From the NCBI GenBank assembly GCA_950295325.1, contig OX485805.1, positions 34,645,501 through 34,709,500 on the forward strand: DNA of 64,000 nt. The letters are read 5' to 3'. The DNA is from Polytrichum commune (taxonomy: Eukaryota > Streptophyta > Polytrichopsida > Polytrichales > Polytrichaceae). Below the pieces are notes generated by a model. That model was not told the DNA's origin. It did no database searches and saw nothing but the letters and a program-made list of their open reading frames with translations. Of this stretch, positions 42,765-55,454 are shown piece after piece (the stretch's first letter is position 1; each line of letters begins with the position of its first letter). The position numbers and the translations under genes were made by a program.

Positions 42765-45700
42765 CTTGCTGACATTTGTGAGTGGCGGCCTTCATACTCG
42801 TGTCACGTACTCGACAATACCCGGTAAACCTAGTAGTACAGTACGTCCAGTCCGGGTATATACTTTCATGTGGCGGTGCTCTAGAGGGCTAGGCTTAGGC
42901 GCCCCCAGATCCCAGGCTCCATGCAGGGGCGAACTTGGGACGCTGGCCGTCCGATTTGAACATGTCGTTGAGATCGATCAACTTTTCTGGGGATATGGGC
43001 AGCCCGTGCACTCACAGATATCATCCACTTTCGGAGTTTCATCTGGTTATCTCTCAGAAATCATCCAAAGTTGTTCCCAATCATCATTAACTTCAAGGCC
43101 GCCCACACATACTGGTGGTGGGGCTCGGGCGAACCGACCCGTACACTGATTTCTTGGAGGCAAGGGTTTAGGCATCCAACAAGGAACGAGCGTATGGGTT
43201 GGTTCACCCAAATCTTGGTGGTTTGCAGGAATGAATGGGCTAACTCCGTTGACTACCACCAGTAAGTGTGGGCCTATTATCTATGGGGAGAACCGGCGGT
43301 TAGTTACATATGAACCAATTGAGTTTGAGAAGTAACTAGTTGAAGTTCGAGAGTTCAGGAGAATTACCGATCATTTTAGAGGAATTTACAAAATACATCT
43401 CAAACAAATAGACCTGCTTACTTTAAGTACCTTACCTTAGGCACATGCACTAGTGAAACAAAAAAGGAAGGAAGAGAAAATGTTCACTTTGATAATGTAT
43501 GAGATATTCATACTAGATTCAATAACTATGAGGAAGCTAGCTACGGGCACGATTTGGATTCGCTACTCACCTTGCATTAATTTTGTGCAAAGCTAACAAG
43601 TTTATGTTTTAAGACTTGTTGGCACCTTAAGTAAGGACATTAGCCGCACATACTAGTGGTGGGCACCAGTGATCGGGTGAACTTCATTCATTGCCACCAG
43701 TAAGTGTGGGCAAGTTGATGAACGGGAGAACTAACCGCTAAGGTAGATATGCGGAAAACAATGAATATAAGTTGATTCGGTCAAAAATATTTACTTGCAA
43801 GTTGTGCAAAAAAATTCAAAGATGGAGTAGAGGAAACGATGAGGAATGTAAGTTGTTTCATAATATTATTTCATGTAAAGAATTAGTTGCATGACCCCAA
43901 AGAGGTAAGTAAGTCAAACTCCCTACTTGTATAGTAAAGTCTCCCTACTTTGAGCATCAATATATCTTACTTAACATATGAATGCACACACAAAACGGTT
44001 AACTCAATGGCACCCAAAAACGACAATAAGTGATGTGAGATAGCACCTATCCGCCCAATCGTTGCATCCCACCTATCATTGCATCTTTTTCAGGCCACCA
44101 CTTTTATAATTAGTCATTTTGGGTCCATAGAAGCATCATTCTACCCCTACTCTAGTGCATCAATAGTGGTCATTCATTGTTTTCGATTTATGTACCTTAA
44201 GTTACAAAGATGAACCAGTGAGTGAGAAATAACTGGTTGAACAAGACCTCACAAAACTTACCAATCGTTCTAGAGGAATTAAGAGAATATACCTCAAATT
44301 AATAAAGAAAACACCGAAAGTTCACGCAACATGTAACCAATCGGACTTGGAAAGAATAGAATTTTAACCGATCATTCCAAAAAATCTCCGTGGACACCTA
44401 GTTATAGAGGGATATGGATTTGTGACTTCTATGTATACTCACTCATTGCAAAGGTGAAAACATAGTGAATTATCTCGCACAAAATATATGATAGTGCAAA
44501 ATTATCTTGCACGAAATTATCTGGTAGTGCGAAATTACCTCGCACATCAGCGAACATATGAGTGGCAAGACGGGTACACCCAGTCGTTATCATTGCTCTA
44601 AAGTGCCTCAAAAATTAGGCCTTGCTGGTGGGAGTCGTCGACTAGCATGACCACTAGCATGTGTGGGGGCCTATTCAACACTTAAAATGTATGAGGCTCA
44701 CATTTAAAACAAAACAAAAAACACACACACACACGCACATGCACATGCACATGTCTACAAGGAGGTTCAAACTTGAGTCTTTGCAAACAAGTGGATGAGA
44801 TTCAAATTGCGTTAACTATGGGCACACTCACTAGAATCGTTGACTCGAACCAAGGTTTGATTGTACTTATAACGCAATATGTCTTCATCCATCTTCCCAA
44901 AAGAGTTACCCACCTCAAAAAGTACCCAAATTCTCAATAGTCCACATCCCAAGTTTGTCCCAGCACAGGGCCCCCGTCTTATTTTGGGCACACTAAATAG
45001 TTTTCACATTAGTTGCAATCAACACCACACATGGTGTTTGTTAGTGGAGGTCACACTATTCATCATGGACTTATAACAATGAACATTAGACTACTTATGG
45101 TGGACAACATGGTGATTTTTTTTGGTAACACCGTTGCTTACTAATATATGTTATTATAGGACACATGATTTGCCATAGATGCAAATAAATGTGGACCAAT
45201 ATAACATAGCCAATATAGTAGGTGGAACTAGCACAAGAAACTCTAGTAATCTACAAGAAGACGATATGTCAACACGTCAACTTTGAAGAGTGTCAACTTT
45301 GAAGAGTGTAAATGGTGTGGCCCATGATAAACATGTCAATTCATGCCACACTTGGATTGTAACACATATAGTATATAGTATATACAAAGCATGTAGTGAG
45401 AAGTTGACAAGGAAGCAAATTGTGAATGAATGATACAACATAAAGAAAGAAGAAGAAAGAGAGGCTAGTGTGTAGGCAAGTGCCTTGTAGGTGCCTTGTT
45501 CTTACCTACCTACTTGGAGCCTCCTCCGTGGAAACCTTTATTGAAATGATGCGTTCAAGTGTTGGTGAATACTTTTGGAGTAAAACAAATGTATTTTGAG
45601 TGGACCCAAGGGGCCTTAGGTGGATCTTTGAGTTTTGAGTCTCTTGACATGATTGGCCAAAATATCCTCCACCCTTGCCTTGGCGTGCCGTGTAGGGTCA

Positions 45701-45781
45701 TGGGTGTGACGTGCTCTCTCCATTTCTTGCCAAACTCTAAGGCGGTCGGCCTAGGGTTTGGCCCAAATCAACCCTCCTAAC
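42765..45781. other. Gene-less stretch upstream of the protease gene
   Basis: 42565-42765 is probably the 5' leader/promoter side of the protease gene, moderately GC-rich. 43285-43400 and 44205-44405 are copies of the CCGGTT-type repeat. 43230-43270 and 43680-43720 share ccaccagtaagtgtgggc, which also has a relative near 48300. 45265-45310 holds a 19-bp tandem pair (caactttgaagagtgt). A CA-rich microsatellite lies at 44720-44753. No gene. Confidence 0.45.
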
Positions 45782-46159
45782 TAGTGTTCAAGATTGAAGT
45801 CTTCAATGCCCTCAAACGTGATTTGGCCCTTCAAAATATACGCCCTTCAAAACACAACTCCGAATTGAAAATGAAGACATCACTTGAAGTCCTCAATACA
45901 ACCTGCCTGGCACAAGAACCAACAAGCGTAGGGCATTGTCACTACAAGAAGTGGAGTTAAATGGTTGATTCTTAATTCTTCACATTATACTAGAAACATG
46001 TACCATGTAATTCATGCACAAGTTTAATATGAGGATTGTATTTCATTTCTATATTCTTGGATTGACGTCTTGGATTTGAACCAACCCTTCAGCTGAAGGG
46101 CTGAAATTTAAGAGCCCTTCAAAATGAAACTCATACGAGGGCTTCAATCTTGAACACTT
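45782..46159. mobile_element. hAT-type MITE with perfect 8-bp target duplication
   Basis: Inverted ends agtgttcaagattgaag (left) and cttcaatcttgaacact (right) are identical over 17 bp. Immediately outside are CTCCTAAC at 45774-45781 and CTCCTAAC at 46160-46167, an exact 8-bp duplication. The subterminal regions share gcccttcaaaat in opposite senses. No coding capacity in 378 bp. Confidence 0.85.
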
Positions 46160-46616
46160 CTCCTAACGCAAACAATTAAACCTATTGAATCCCCTCAAAG
46201 TGAGTAACCCACTTTGGAGTCGATTCTTCTCCTTGCTATGGGCTAAATATTCACATGTTGGTTCAATTTCACATGTAGGCAATGTTTTCCTCCATGTGAT
46301 TCACATAGTTAATCAATGTATGATCAATAGGAGATTGTTTTTCCTCCGATTCAAGGGCTCCGTTATAAAATTTCCCTATCTCGTATTGAAACCCCCCTAT
46401 GAAAATTTGCAACACCTAATGTGTGATAGTTTTATAATTTGTTTAATAAAAGAAATTAGTGCGGCGATGAGAAGACTTAATATGAAATTTCCCATTATTT
46501 ATGCATCAAAACAAAACATTGGATCAATATTAAGACCCTTACATATTTGGTGTGAATGTTCAATGGAAAACACCATGCTCCTTATACAATGCCCTTCACA
46601 AAGAAGGACAAAACAA

Positions 46617-46656
46617 ACAAACAAACACAAACACGTGCGCACACACACACACACAA
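46617..46656. repeat. CA/AAAC-rich microsatellite
   Basis: AAAC steps followed by (CA)n and AAAT steps, read directly. Confidence 0.9.
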
Positions 46657-46775
46657 ATAAATAAGTAAATATTATCTACACTCACAATCATAGTACGAAG
46701 ATGAATATCAAACTCCAACAATGTACAATATATTGAACACTACATATCATATTACCATATAACATTATTTAGACC

Positions 46776-46776
<1 letters not shown>

Positions 46777-46802
<26 letters not shown>
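46777..46802. repeat. (TA)n microsatellite
   Basis: Uninterrupted AT repeat of about 26 bp, just upstream of the inverted-repeat element at 46836. Confidence 0.95.
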
Positions 46803-46808
<6 letters not shown>

Positions 46809-46835
46809 CACCAAATGGACAACTTAGACAAGCTA

Positions 46836-47339
46836 GCATCATAGGTAGATCACTTAGTGCATTTTAAAAACGACGTGCGGCATAATATAGAGAGGATTAA
46901 AATCATTTGAAATAAAAATTATAAAGGAATTCCAAGTAATGAAGGGGCCATTAAATGTAGACAATCCCATTATAAGTAAGTTAGACGGACATAAAACGTG
47001 GGCCATTATTTTTTTGTAAAATTAATATAGGGGCTAAAGATAAGGATCCTAGAAGGTATGTTTAGTATGGTATGTAAATGGGTTTAGGACTCACGGGGAT
47101 GGATGATAATTGGGATTTCCGTCTGTCCAAAAATGGCTTAAAAGGAATATAGAATACAAAAAATTGCAGTGACTTGGACAATATAAGTAATGAAAGGGTG
47201 CAAACAAATGGGCCATTTTTGAAATTTAAGTAATTATAGGGAGGCTTTAATTCAACCCTTGAAGGTAAATAGCCCCAAAACAAAAAACCCCCAGCCGCAC
47301 GTGGTGCACAAAAATGCCTTAGAGTGATCTACCCGTGGC
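46836..47339. mobile_element. Inverted-repeat element with ~50-bp imperfect ends
   Basis: The left end (gctagcatcataggtagatc, later cgacgtgcggc) and the right end read on the minus strand (gctagccacgggtagatcac, later ccacgtgcggc) match over about 50 bp with gaps. GCTAGC at both tips makes the exact boundary and target duplication ambiguous; TA is the simplest reading. The AT-rich interior has no gene. Confidence 0.6.
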
Positions 47340-47588
47340 TAGCATATTTGCTTTCATGTAAAGAAGTATCAACATTCATCAACATTGACTTGGCCCATAA
47401 TTCTTATTGTAATGTCTTTTGATTCGTCATCTAGGGGCTCAATTTTCTAATCCCCACATAAATCATGCAAAAGTAATTGAAAGTAATTGAGCGTAACCAA
47501 GCGCAAGGCCTAACCCTAATTTGGTGCCTACTACGGCATCTAGATAATTGTGGCAAGTCTGAGAACTTCATCAAACTAGTTAAACTAA

Positions 47589-47799
47589 CAGTGTCTGTAA
47601 TGTTGCTTAATATTTGGAATTATGCAATGCTATGAATATTTAATGTATATCTCACTTTTTACCAACAAATGTCAAATTTCTTGTTTGGACAGTATAGACA
47701 CTAACATCTTTACTTGGCAAAAAAAACTACTTCAATAGTAGAAAGATATAGCATTGTGTAACTTCAAATAGTAAGTGACATTAAATACAATCTTTAGTG
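47589..47799. mobile_element. Eroded MITE of the TATTTAGTGTC family
   Basis: The interior matches the 28104-28791 units (caaatttcttgtttggacag, cttggcaaaaaa, gtaacttcaaatagtaagtg) and the ends are weak inverted repeats. No clean target duplication remains. Confidence 0.6.
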
Positions 47800-47989
47800 T
47801 GGTGACCATCTAGGTTTAATAATCAACATAATTCAAAGAAAGTCTATGTGATCACTCAAAAAGAACTAGTTCTTACTTTGACATCTTGTTGCTTTTGCAT
47901 CTCAACTTTGGGTTTAAACTTGAAATGACCATCGTTAGGATTTGTAATTGCTTACGTGATGATAGGATTCGCCAATTGAGTACATAGTA

Positions 47990-48165
47990 ATTACCAAACC
48001 TCGTGCAAGTAGCTATGTCACACGGCAACGAAACCTCGTTTAATAGGCACCGAACCTTAAAAGTAGTTGCCAAACCTCTACCGTAGCCACCGAACAGTGT
48101 TTAATGGTTGCCATACCTAACTAGTAGCCATTGTACCTCAATTAGTAGCTACCTTTACCTCATTA
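47990..48165. repeat. Degenerate ~27-bp tandem repeat
   Basis: Repeated pattern of the form (tag)tagc-cacc-aaacctc: accaaacctcg, caacgaaacctcg, caccgaacctta, tgccaaacctct, caccgaacagtg, tgccatacct, cattgtacctc. A short minisatellite of seven or so decayed units. Confidence 0.65.
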
Positions 48166-49510
48166 ATTTCCGTGTCAACGCTAACGCACATTTCCGTGTC
48201 AAAACCGTGACACAATTGGGAACCTTGTCATGTGGAGGCATTAGAATACCCTGCGTTTCCTACTAGTGCTTGCTGGTAGGGGTTGTTCGTTGGTGGCCTG
48301 CACCAATAAGTGTGGGTGGGCTATTGCTCAGTGGCATTGTTGCACTCACTTGTTTGTGGCTTAAGGATTAAAAATAATTGTCACCAAAAGGAAGGCGTTA
48401 TTTTGAGGCCTCAATACCTTAAGGTAGACAAGGCTAATTTGGTTAGCTTCCTTTATTGAGCACCTATTTTTGGTTCTTAATTGGCGATATAGTTGCTTTA
48501 ATACGGTGGGTGAGTAACACATGGTGATTTAACCGCCGAATTGATGATATTGGTTAGTCATCTTTGCAAAAGTCAAACTACACCTTGCATTCCTCATAAT
48601 GAGGAGTGCTATCCACTGAGTTATGACACGCTTGAGGTGGACAAATTAACAAGTGGCTACTTGGGCAAATTAGGAGGCGGTATGTGGCTGTGAGGTGCTA
48701 ACCAACTTCTATTGTAGCTAATCTATAATGAATAAACAATCTGGCAACATTTTATCTTACTTGTGACCACTTTAGAGACATGACACAACCAATGTTGGCA
48801 TTCAACTTAGTTTCCATTGGCAAATGACCCATGTAGAATCTACTGTTGATGTTGTATACTTACACAACATTGTATGATAAAAGAGTTCCCAACTATTACA
48901 CCACATTGGGAAGTAGAGAATCTTTGATTTTGATGCCTACATCAACACCTTCCTCAACTCTGATTTCAAGTTCTTTGGTCTTGATTCGCAATTGCTAATA
49001 TACTCAAGCTTCTAATGCTCTAATCCATTGGCTAGATGATTCCATAGAGTTGGAGGTGTCCACATTAGCCTCATCTACCTTACTAGCCAACCTAAATCCG
49101 GACTTTTCAAGTGAATATGTAAAGTGGTCCATTGGTTGAGTGTTGGACCAATTGGTTTAGATTCTGTTATGAATAGGTGGAGAAAATTGATACTCAATGA
49201 ATAACTTATATTATTTAAAAGGTCCAAAAGTGTCAAAAGCCCAAAATCCTTCGGTTTCAAGTTGAGCCATTTGTGCCGATTGCACTTCAACTCCGGCTAA
49301 AAGATAGCCCTTTGAAGAGTGCTTTTGGAAATATTATTATGAGTTCCCAAAATACACACAACTTGAAACTTTGTACCATGCCCACACTAGGGCCAGTCGC
49401 TGGTCATGGGCAGTAGGAGGAGTCCCTCTTGATAAGGGAAAGTGCATAACTATCAAAAAAATTACTGCTACCGGTAAGAATTTCTCGTTCTACTCATAAT
49501 AACCTCACTA
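48166..49510. other. Gene-less stretch
   Basis: No supported gene or element. The repeat-like phrase accaataagtgtgggtgggc near 48303 relates to 43260 and 43700. Confidence 0.4.
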
Positions 49511-49816
49511 CATTAAAAATAATATTTAGTGTTTTGATACATTAAATACGGACGCATACATTAAAATGTCAATAACACTATGAAAGTAAGTAGCAATAAC
49601 TGTAAACTCAAACACTAAACACCAACTATGGTAATATGTGGAAGTTACATGTTTGAATTCAATGTTAGTAAGGATAAGAAATCCATGCTTCACATGAAAG
49701 GAGATGGCAGTAGGGAAGGTAGCAGCACATTTATGTCTAACAGTGATTGCCAAGGAATTGAGAATTAGTGTTCGAACAGTGTAGGGTGGTAACAACATTA
49801 AATATCCTTTTTAGTG
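49511..49816. mobile_element. TA-flanked MITE, CATTAAA/CACTAAA ends (306 bp)
   Basis: The left cattaaaaataatatttagt and the inverted right end (attaaatatcctttttagtg on the plus strand) match over ~21 bp. TA sits directly outside both ends (49509-49510, 49817-49818). No gene inside. Confidence 0.78.
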
Positions 49817-49818
49817 TA

Positions 49819-51684
49819 GATGTCATGTACTGCAACGTCGTCCAATGCATACAAGACAAGACCTCCTATCAAGATGGGAACTCTCCCAATGATATGGGCC
49901 AATCCATGGTCCGTGTGTGGACATTACTTGTTGTCCTCCCCCCAACCACTAAAGAAAAGGGAAGCTTCACCTTGTAGTTCCCATAAAGACAAAATATTAG
50001 GCGACTGAAAAGCGGAGTTGCACAAGGCATTAAGTTCGTTGCAGGTTTGATGACATGGTGGCCTCCTTGCCATCCTTTTGGGGTAAGAATTGGATGAAAA
50101 AGAATATGAGTGGAATGGAGATTCCAAGATATTTGCTACCTTTCCAACTGGAAGTGTGAAGTAGCTATGGATGTAACTATGTAAGTTTGAGGTTCAAGAG
50201 CATACTAGGGGCCTCGGCTTGAAGTGAAGAACATCAAATCGAATAACGTTTCTCGAGGTTTAGGGAAACTAAAGTAGGGTCCCTTCAAGACCCAACAAAC
50301 TCCCAAACCAATCGATCCTATTTGTTAAGCGGGGAAATTGGACCCAAGAAGTTTATGTTGAGGGTCCAAAGTGAAGTTCATGCACCAAAAACATCATGGG
50401 AACTTCATCACAAATTTTTCATGTCACCTTTTTTTTCTTTTCCAATCCAATATTCTGATTATCATTCAAAAACTTCTATAATATCATCTCAAAATGATTA
50501 TGTTTTGCAAATAAAAATAAACTCAATCAAGCAAAGAAGGAGCCATAAGGCTGCAGTTCGACAAAGCAAAAGAGGGAGCTAGAGAGTTGAGGGAGGGAGG
50601 TCATTTGGACCAAGCTCAAAACTTCATAATCTTGGGGTTTCTTGGGGTTTTTTTCCCTCGCTCCCCATAGCCACGCGGACGTGAGGAGTAGGTGGTGAAC
50701 GGACTTCGGAAGTCCATGTATGAGAACACTGACATTATTTTGATTTTGTTATTTATTTTATTTTCTTGGGTTGTCCTGGGTTACCAACAATAGTCATGGG
50801 GTTTATTTGGGGCATGTGAGAGTATTATGCCGAAATAAAACTACAGTGAACACAATTCATCTCAAACCCATGGTTTGAATCTAGTGTATGGGTACTTTAC
50901 GGATAACTTTAACGTCACAATTAAGTATAGAATCTATATCACCGCTCGACATGGAGATCCTATATGTTTAAAGAATGGACAAGTGAAATTCACACAAGAT
51001 TTAGATTCAATTTGAAGAATGGTGCTCAAAGTTGTTGTTGAAGTTCAAAGGACGAAGGCTTGGCTAGGAAGGCAAAGTTAATGCATGTTGTTCTTGTCCA
51101 TTGTAAGCATAAACTATATGTAGCAATTTGTGCAACATCTTGAATCAATTTTGTCCCAAAGATGACATTCAACTCCAATATGAAATATGGGAGAGACACA
51201 TGTGACATGGTCAGAGCTTGCGGCTTTGATTTAGTTGAAGCGTCCCTCATTCATTTGCAACCCAAAGAGTTGGTGTCGTCTCTTTGACCTTGTCACCATG
51301 TCACTACACTTTGACCCAACTTGAACTAGTTGCCCCAACATGAAAATCTCAATTGGTGGAGTTTCTCAAATTCTCTCTTCATCAAGTCAATATATACTTT
51401 TGGTTTTCACATACAAATGCCATATACAAAAACATGTTGATGCTCATTGGGTTCAAATGTCCACAATGTAAACTTTAGTTAAAAACCTTCAATTTAACTA
51501 GATTGTAGCTTGGACCAAGAAAGGGTAAACTTAAGATATGTGGACCCTATTGTGATCACTCTCAAGCAAACAACTTAAATTTGTGTGGTACAAGAAAAAC
51601 CTTGTATTTGTGTGTGCGTGTGTAAAATAGGCACACTAACTTACCATTATGACAAGGGACCTGCCCACAAAGGCAACTAAGTTA
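49819..51684. other. Gene-less stretch
   Basis: No supported gene or mobile element. 50575-50700 is slightly richer in GA and GC and might be mistaken for a leader, but no coding exon follows. Confidence 0.4.
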
Positions 51685-52064
51685 GGGTGAGTTTCCATGT
51701 AGGCCGCTCACCCATCATATTCTAGTATGAATAAGGACAAACCTGACCAAATGTAGAGGGAATTTAGTGGGGTAGTGTTCATATGTCCAACTAGCTACTC
51801 CTATCTTCTTAAATTTGGGCCCACCTACTAACCTCCTCCTCCTTTTAAAACCGGTCTTCAAAACCTTCGGTGACCAACAATTGTAAGTTGAATTTTTTTT
51901 AGTGAATGCATGAAAGTCTAGTGGCCCGTGTTCACAACCCTCCACATTCTAGCGAAATGCCAAAATGTGGTTGGATGGCAGCTTGCGCTTAAGTACATGC
52001 GAACACCTCCGACCCACTATTTTCTAGAATATGGTGGGCAAACGGCCTACATGGAAACTCACCC
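51685..52064. mobile_element. Harbinger-like MITE, GGGTGAGTTTCC ends (380 bp)
   Basis: The terminal inverted repeats are about 42 bp: left gggtgagtttccatgtaggc, right gcctacatggaaactcaccc on the plus strand. TTA lies directly outside both (51682-51684, 52065-52067). It is a different family from the GGGCCACTTCAC elements but has the same TWA target rule. Confidence 0.87.
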
Positions 52065-52241
52065 TTACATTACTATGGCTAGGTAGGTGGTTGACTTGAG
52101 GTTGCTTGTGGTGTGAAAATTGCAACCTTAGATTCTATGGGCAACCAATGGGAACCGGGAATGTGGAAGGTTGTGTGTGGTTCAAGACTTGTAAGGTGTA
52201 CCAAAGCGCAAGAGCTCCCGTTTCAAACACATCTTCCATTG

Positions 52242-52991
52242 CACCGCTTATGGTATTTAGTGTCACATACGTAATTGTGTCACTTACCCTATTTTGAGGC
52301 GTTTGCTAGGTTCCCATGATGATTAGCAACGTCATCGTAAGTGTCACTTCATGATACTTGGTGTTCAAGTGCGCTTATTCATATATTGGCATGAGTATTT
52401 TTTATACATTAAATATGCCAATTAGTGAGGGTGGTGCTAATCAAGTCACATGCATAATCCAACCAAATCTCAAAGTTACCAAGGATTGATTTTTTTTACT
52501 AAGTGACATTGAATTCATGAATACATGCTCATTTACCATACATTTAAAGAAAATCAATGTGTGCCACATGCTTGCCAAGTGCCAGGATGAACAAAGCTTT
52601 CTAGATCTTTTTGTGGCACTAATTTCATAGCATAAATGAATTTAGTGTCACACATTCACTAATTATATATTTAGTGTAGTGTCATGAGGTGCATGCCTAT
52701 GTTGCACAATGGTCTACAAGTTGACTAAAGTGTACACAAATGACACTTGTCATTAGTATGCTCAAAAATATCATCCCCTTGCATACTTAAACACAAGACT
52801 AGTATCATCTAATGTATCCCAATGTGCTACTCTAAATGTCATAATGTAGATATTTTTCACTTAAAGAAGTTACTTATGTTGATGAATGATATCATATTGG
52901 CAATTAGTGGGCATGACACTTTGAGACCTCAAGGCATCTAGTTTAGGCCCTCCACAAATAGTGTATGTGACACAAAATACCATAAATGGTG
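52242..52991. mobile_element. MITE, CACC..GGTG ends (copy 2), interrupted
   Basis: The left end caccgcttatggtatttagt and right end taccataaatggtg are inverted repeats. TA follows the right end. Aligns with 6778-7234 except for the 270-bp element inserted at 52407-52676. Confidence 0.78.
52407..52676. mobile_element. TA-flanked MITE nested in the preceding element
   Basis: Left cattaaatatgccaattagt; the right end inverted gives cactaaatatataattagtg. TA flanks both ends (52405-52406, 52677-52678). The uninterrupted relative at 6778-7234 lacks this segment, which confirms the insertion. Confidence 0.82.
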
Positions 52992-53899
52992 TACTTAACT
53001 TACGTGTGGGTGTTGTTTTGTTCATTTTTCATGTTCTCCAACTTTTATTGATTAGATTTACACAACGAACTTTTGTTGAATTAGCGAATCTACAATATAT
53101 GAAGCATCAATCAAATTCCAATTGAAAATGAGACCTTCCTTAATTTAGAAATGGTTATTGTAAGTGCAATGTTTGTTGTTGATCCCTTAACTTAATCCAT
53201 GGATTCTCTCAAACATGTTCAATATTGAGTGTGGAGTCTACATAGTCCACTCCCTTTTAGACTTGTGTTTTGATGGTGTTTATTCTTTGATTCTCACCAA
53301 ACCACACACCCATCAAACATAGGTGTCCAATTAAGAAAAGTAACTAAATAACACCTGCATAGATTAAAATAAGTAACTTATAATCGTAGGTCCTAATATT
53401 GGAAGTTTCCAAGAACAATAAATTTTTAGTTGAATTTAAAAAATGATTTATTAAGTTATTGGACTTATTATGGACATTTTGAACAATTTTGGCATGTATG
53501 TAAAAATTACTACAATAAAGAAAAAAAAACTAAGTTTGAATTCAAGGTGAGTATCTTATGAACTCTTAAACTAAGATTCAAAGATCTTTGATGTTTTGCA
53601 TTCAGATACCATTTCCAATTAGACTTGGATATGTGTGTGTGTGTGTGTCCACCATAGGTCATGGTCCATGAAAAGTGCACTCACCTTATCAGTGACATTT
53701 GTAAGTAAATCTAAAATACATCCACACGAATGATTAGAAAACACATTAAAACATAAACAATCAAGACTTAAGAGAAAACAATGAAGAGTTTTTTTTGAGA
53801 TGTGAACACTTCATAAGCTAATAAAGATATTCATGCATATACATATGGTCAAGAGTTTAGAGAAAATAGATCTATAATTCTAGTAGTTTATGTTTGCTA
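52992..53899. other. Gene-less stretch
   Basis: AT-rich sequence with a short (TG)n at 53634-53648. No gene or element seen. Confidence 0.4.
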
Positions 53900-54117
53900 C
53901 ACTGCTTATCCCAATTAGTGCGTGATATTGTTTGAGTTACATAGTGCCTATAACTATTTAATGAGAATGTAATATTTTACCAAGCAAAGTCATCTATGTT
54001 CTATAATGTCCGAACAACCTATTGAAATATTGTTAGTAAGAAATTATACTCGTGAGTAAGATGTTATTGCACTCCATAACTCCAAATAGTAACACACACT
54101 AATTGGGATCATCAGTG
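53900..54117. mobile_element. TA-flanked MITE, 218 bp
   Basis: The left cactgcttatcccaattagt and the inverted right end (actaattgggatcatcagtg on the plus strand) are matched, with TA outside both (53898-53899, 54118-54119). It aligns with 14434-14747 and internally with the tatttagtgtc family (ccgaacaacctattgaa). Confidence 0.82.
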
Positions 54118-54467
54118 TAGTAAACACTTGGTTTTGAGCAAATTATGATCTTTTGGGGATCATTTACTTGCAATTGGAACATTTTAATTATTGTTCTAGG
54201 GGGGCCACACAAGTCATTTGAAACGAGATATTATGGCCTGGGCTCGTGGGTGTAGGGGCTTATCATAAATTATACTTTTTTAAAATTATTGTTAATAAAT
54301 AAATAACTAAATAAATATTCATGTTACTTCTTAATTTGTGAGCTTTGCATCCATGGCTCCAATTGAATGGAGGGTTTTTGTCCCTACACCGCTTTATTGG
54401 TGACAGGCTTTTATCTTTGTGAGCCTTTGATAAATTGACACTAAAAGGTACATGTGTTGTGGTGTTA

Positions 54468-54761
54468 AGGTAGGAGCACCTTAAATTGAGAGATCAAGGT
54501 ATTTGGCATACATCTGGCAGCCGTATGAACTAAGTAGAATTTATATCTTGGTAGGAAAAAGAAGACCAAGTATATTGCAAGTCATGCCCCTAATGTTGAA
54601 ATGAACACAAATTTTTGAAGTGAATTTTGTGTTGGTGTCCAAAACCGTGAGGCGACCTAATGTTCACATGGTGTACATTCCCAAAACCAACATGTACTTA
54701 TTAGGCAAGATTTCAAGGGTGTTGGTTTTGGGTGTTGTCTTGGTTTAAGGTGCTCCTACCT
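54468..54761. mobile_element. Inverted-repeat element, AGGTAGGAGCACC ends (294 bp)
   Basis: The left aggtaggagcaccttaaa and its perfect inverted copy tttaaggtgctcctacct at the right are 18-19 bp long. Flanking TA (or TTA/TAA) is consistent with a 2- or 3-bp target duplication; the palindromic edge prevents a firm choice. No coding content. Confidence 0.75.
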
Positions 54762-55454
54762 TAGAGTTGAAATATAGATTCATCACATTTCTCATTGTTT
54801 CGATGAGAAACTCGATAACATGCTTGCTTAACTTACATAAGCCATAGATTGGTGAGACTTGACAAGTTTAAAAATGGTAAATTGTCTCTTCAGATATGAA
54901 CACCTCATGGGGTATAGATTCTCTTACGATCGAGAATTTAAATGGTGATAGACAATTTTAACAGTTACTTTTGGCATTGCAAAAGGCCTATGCCACAATC
55001 AACTTCGGAGAGTTATTTGTGCTTCAATCAAAGTTGGATTTGTATAAAATTCTCAGTGGCTACTCCAACATTTGCGAGGCTGGGGAATTTTCGGGTTTTT
55101 TCTCAAAAAAGAACACCAAGGTGAAGTCCACAAAATTTCGCTGAAAACAGTGTGCATATCTTATCCTATATTGAAAGATTTGGAAGCAAGGGGACCAACG
55201 ACAGAAATATCCTCTGCAAAGCACACTGCATCGCTGATGTATCAAAGCTCTAGGTATATGACATCCTAACTGCTGCACTTGTAAATATCAAGTGCAATCT
55301 TAGGGTACCATTAAAAGAGTTTTGGACTCCTGGCCCAGTTTGTGCATGTGGAAAAGGACATGACTGGACAAAATAAGTATTGCCTTAGTTTGAGGTATTT
55401 TTCATGCTTCACATCAAACCTTCAACGTGATCACTCCAAAGAGTGCAAAATGTC

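Noticed and set aside
46185-46664. 159-aa plus-strand frame
   Set aside because: Ends in a microsatellite-derived Thr/His/Lys tail and shows no domain; AT-rich chance frame.
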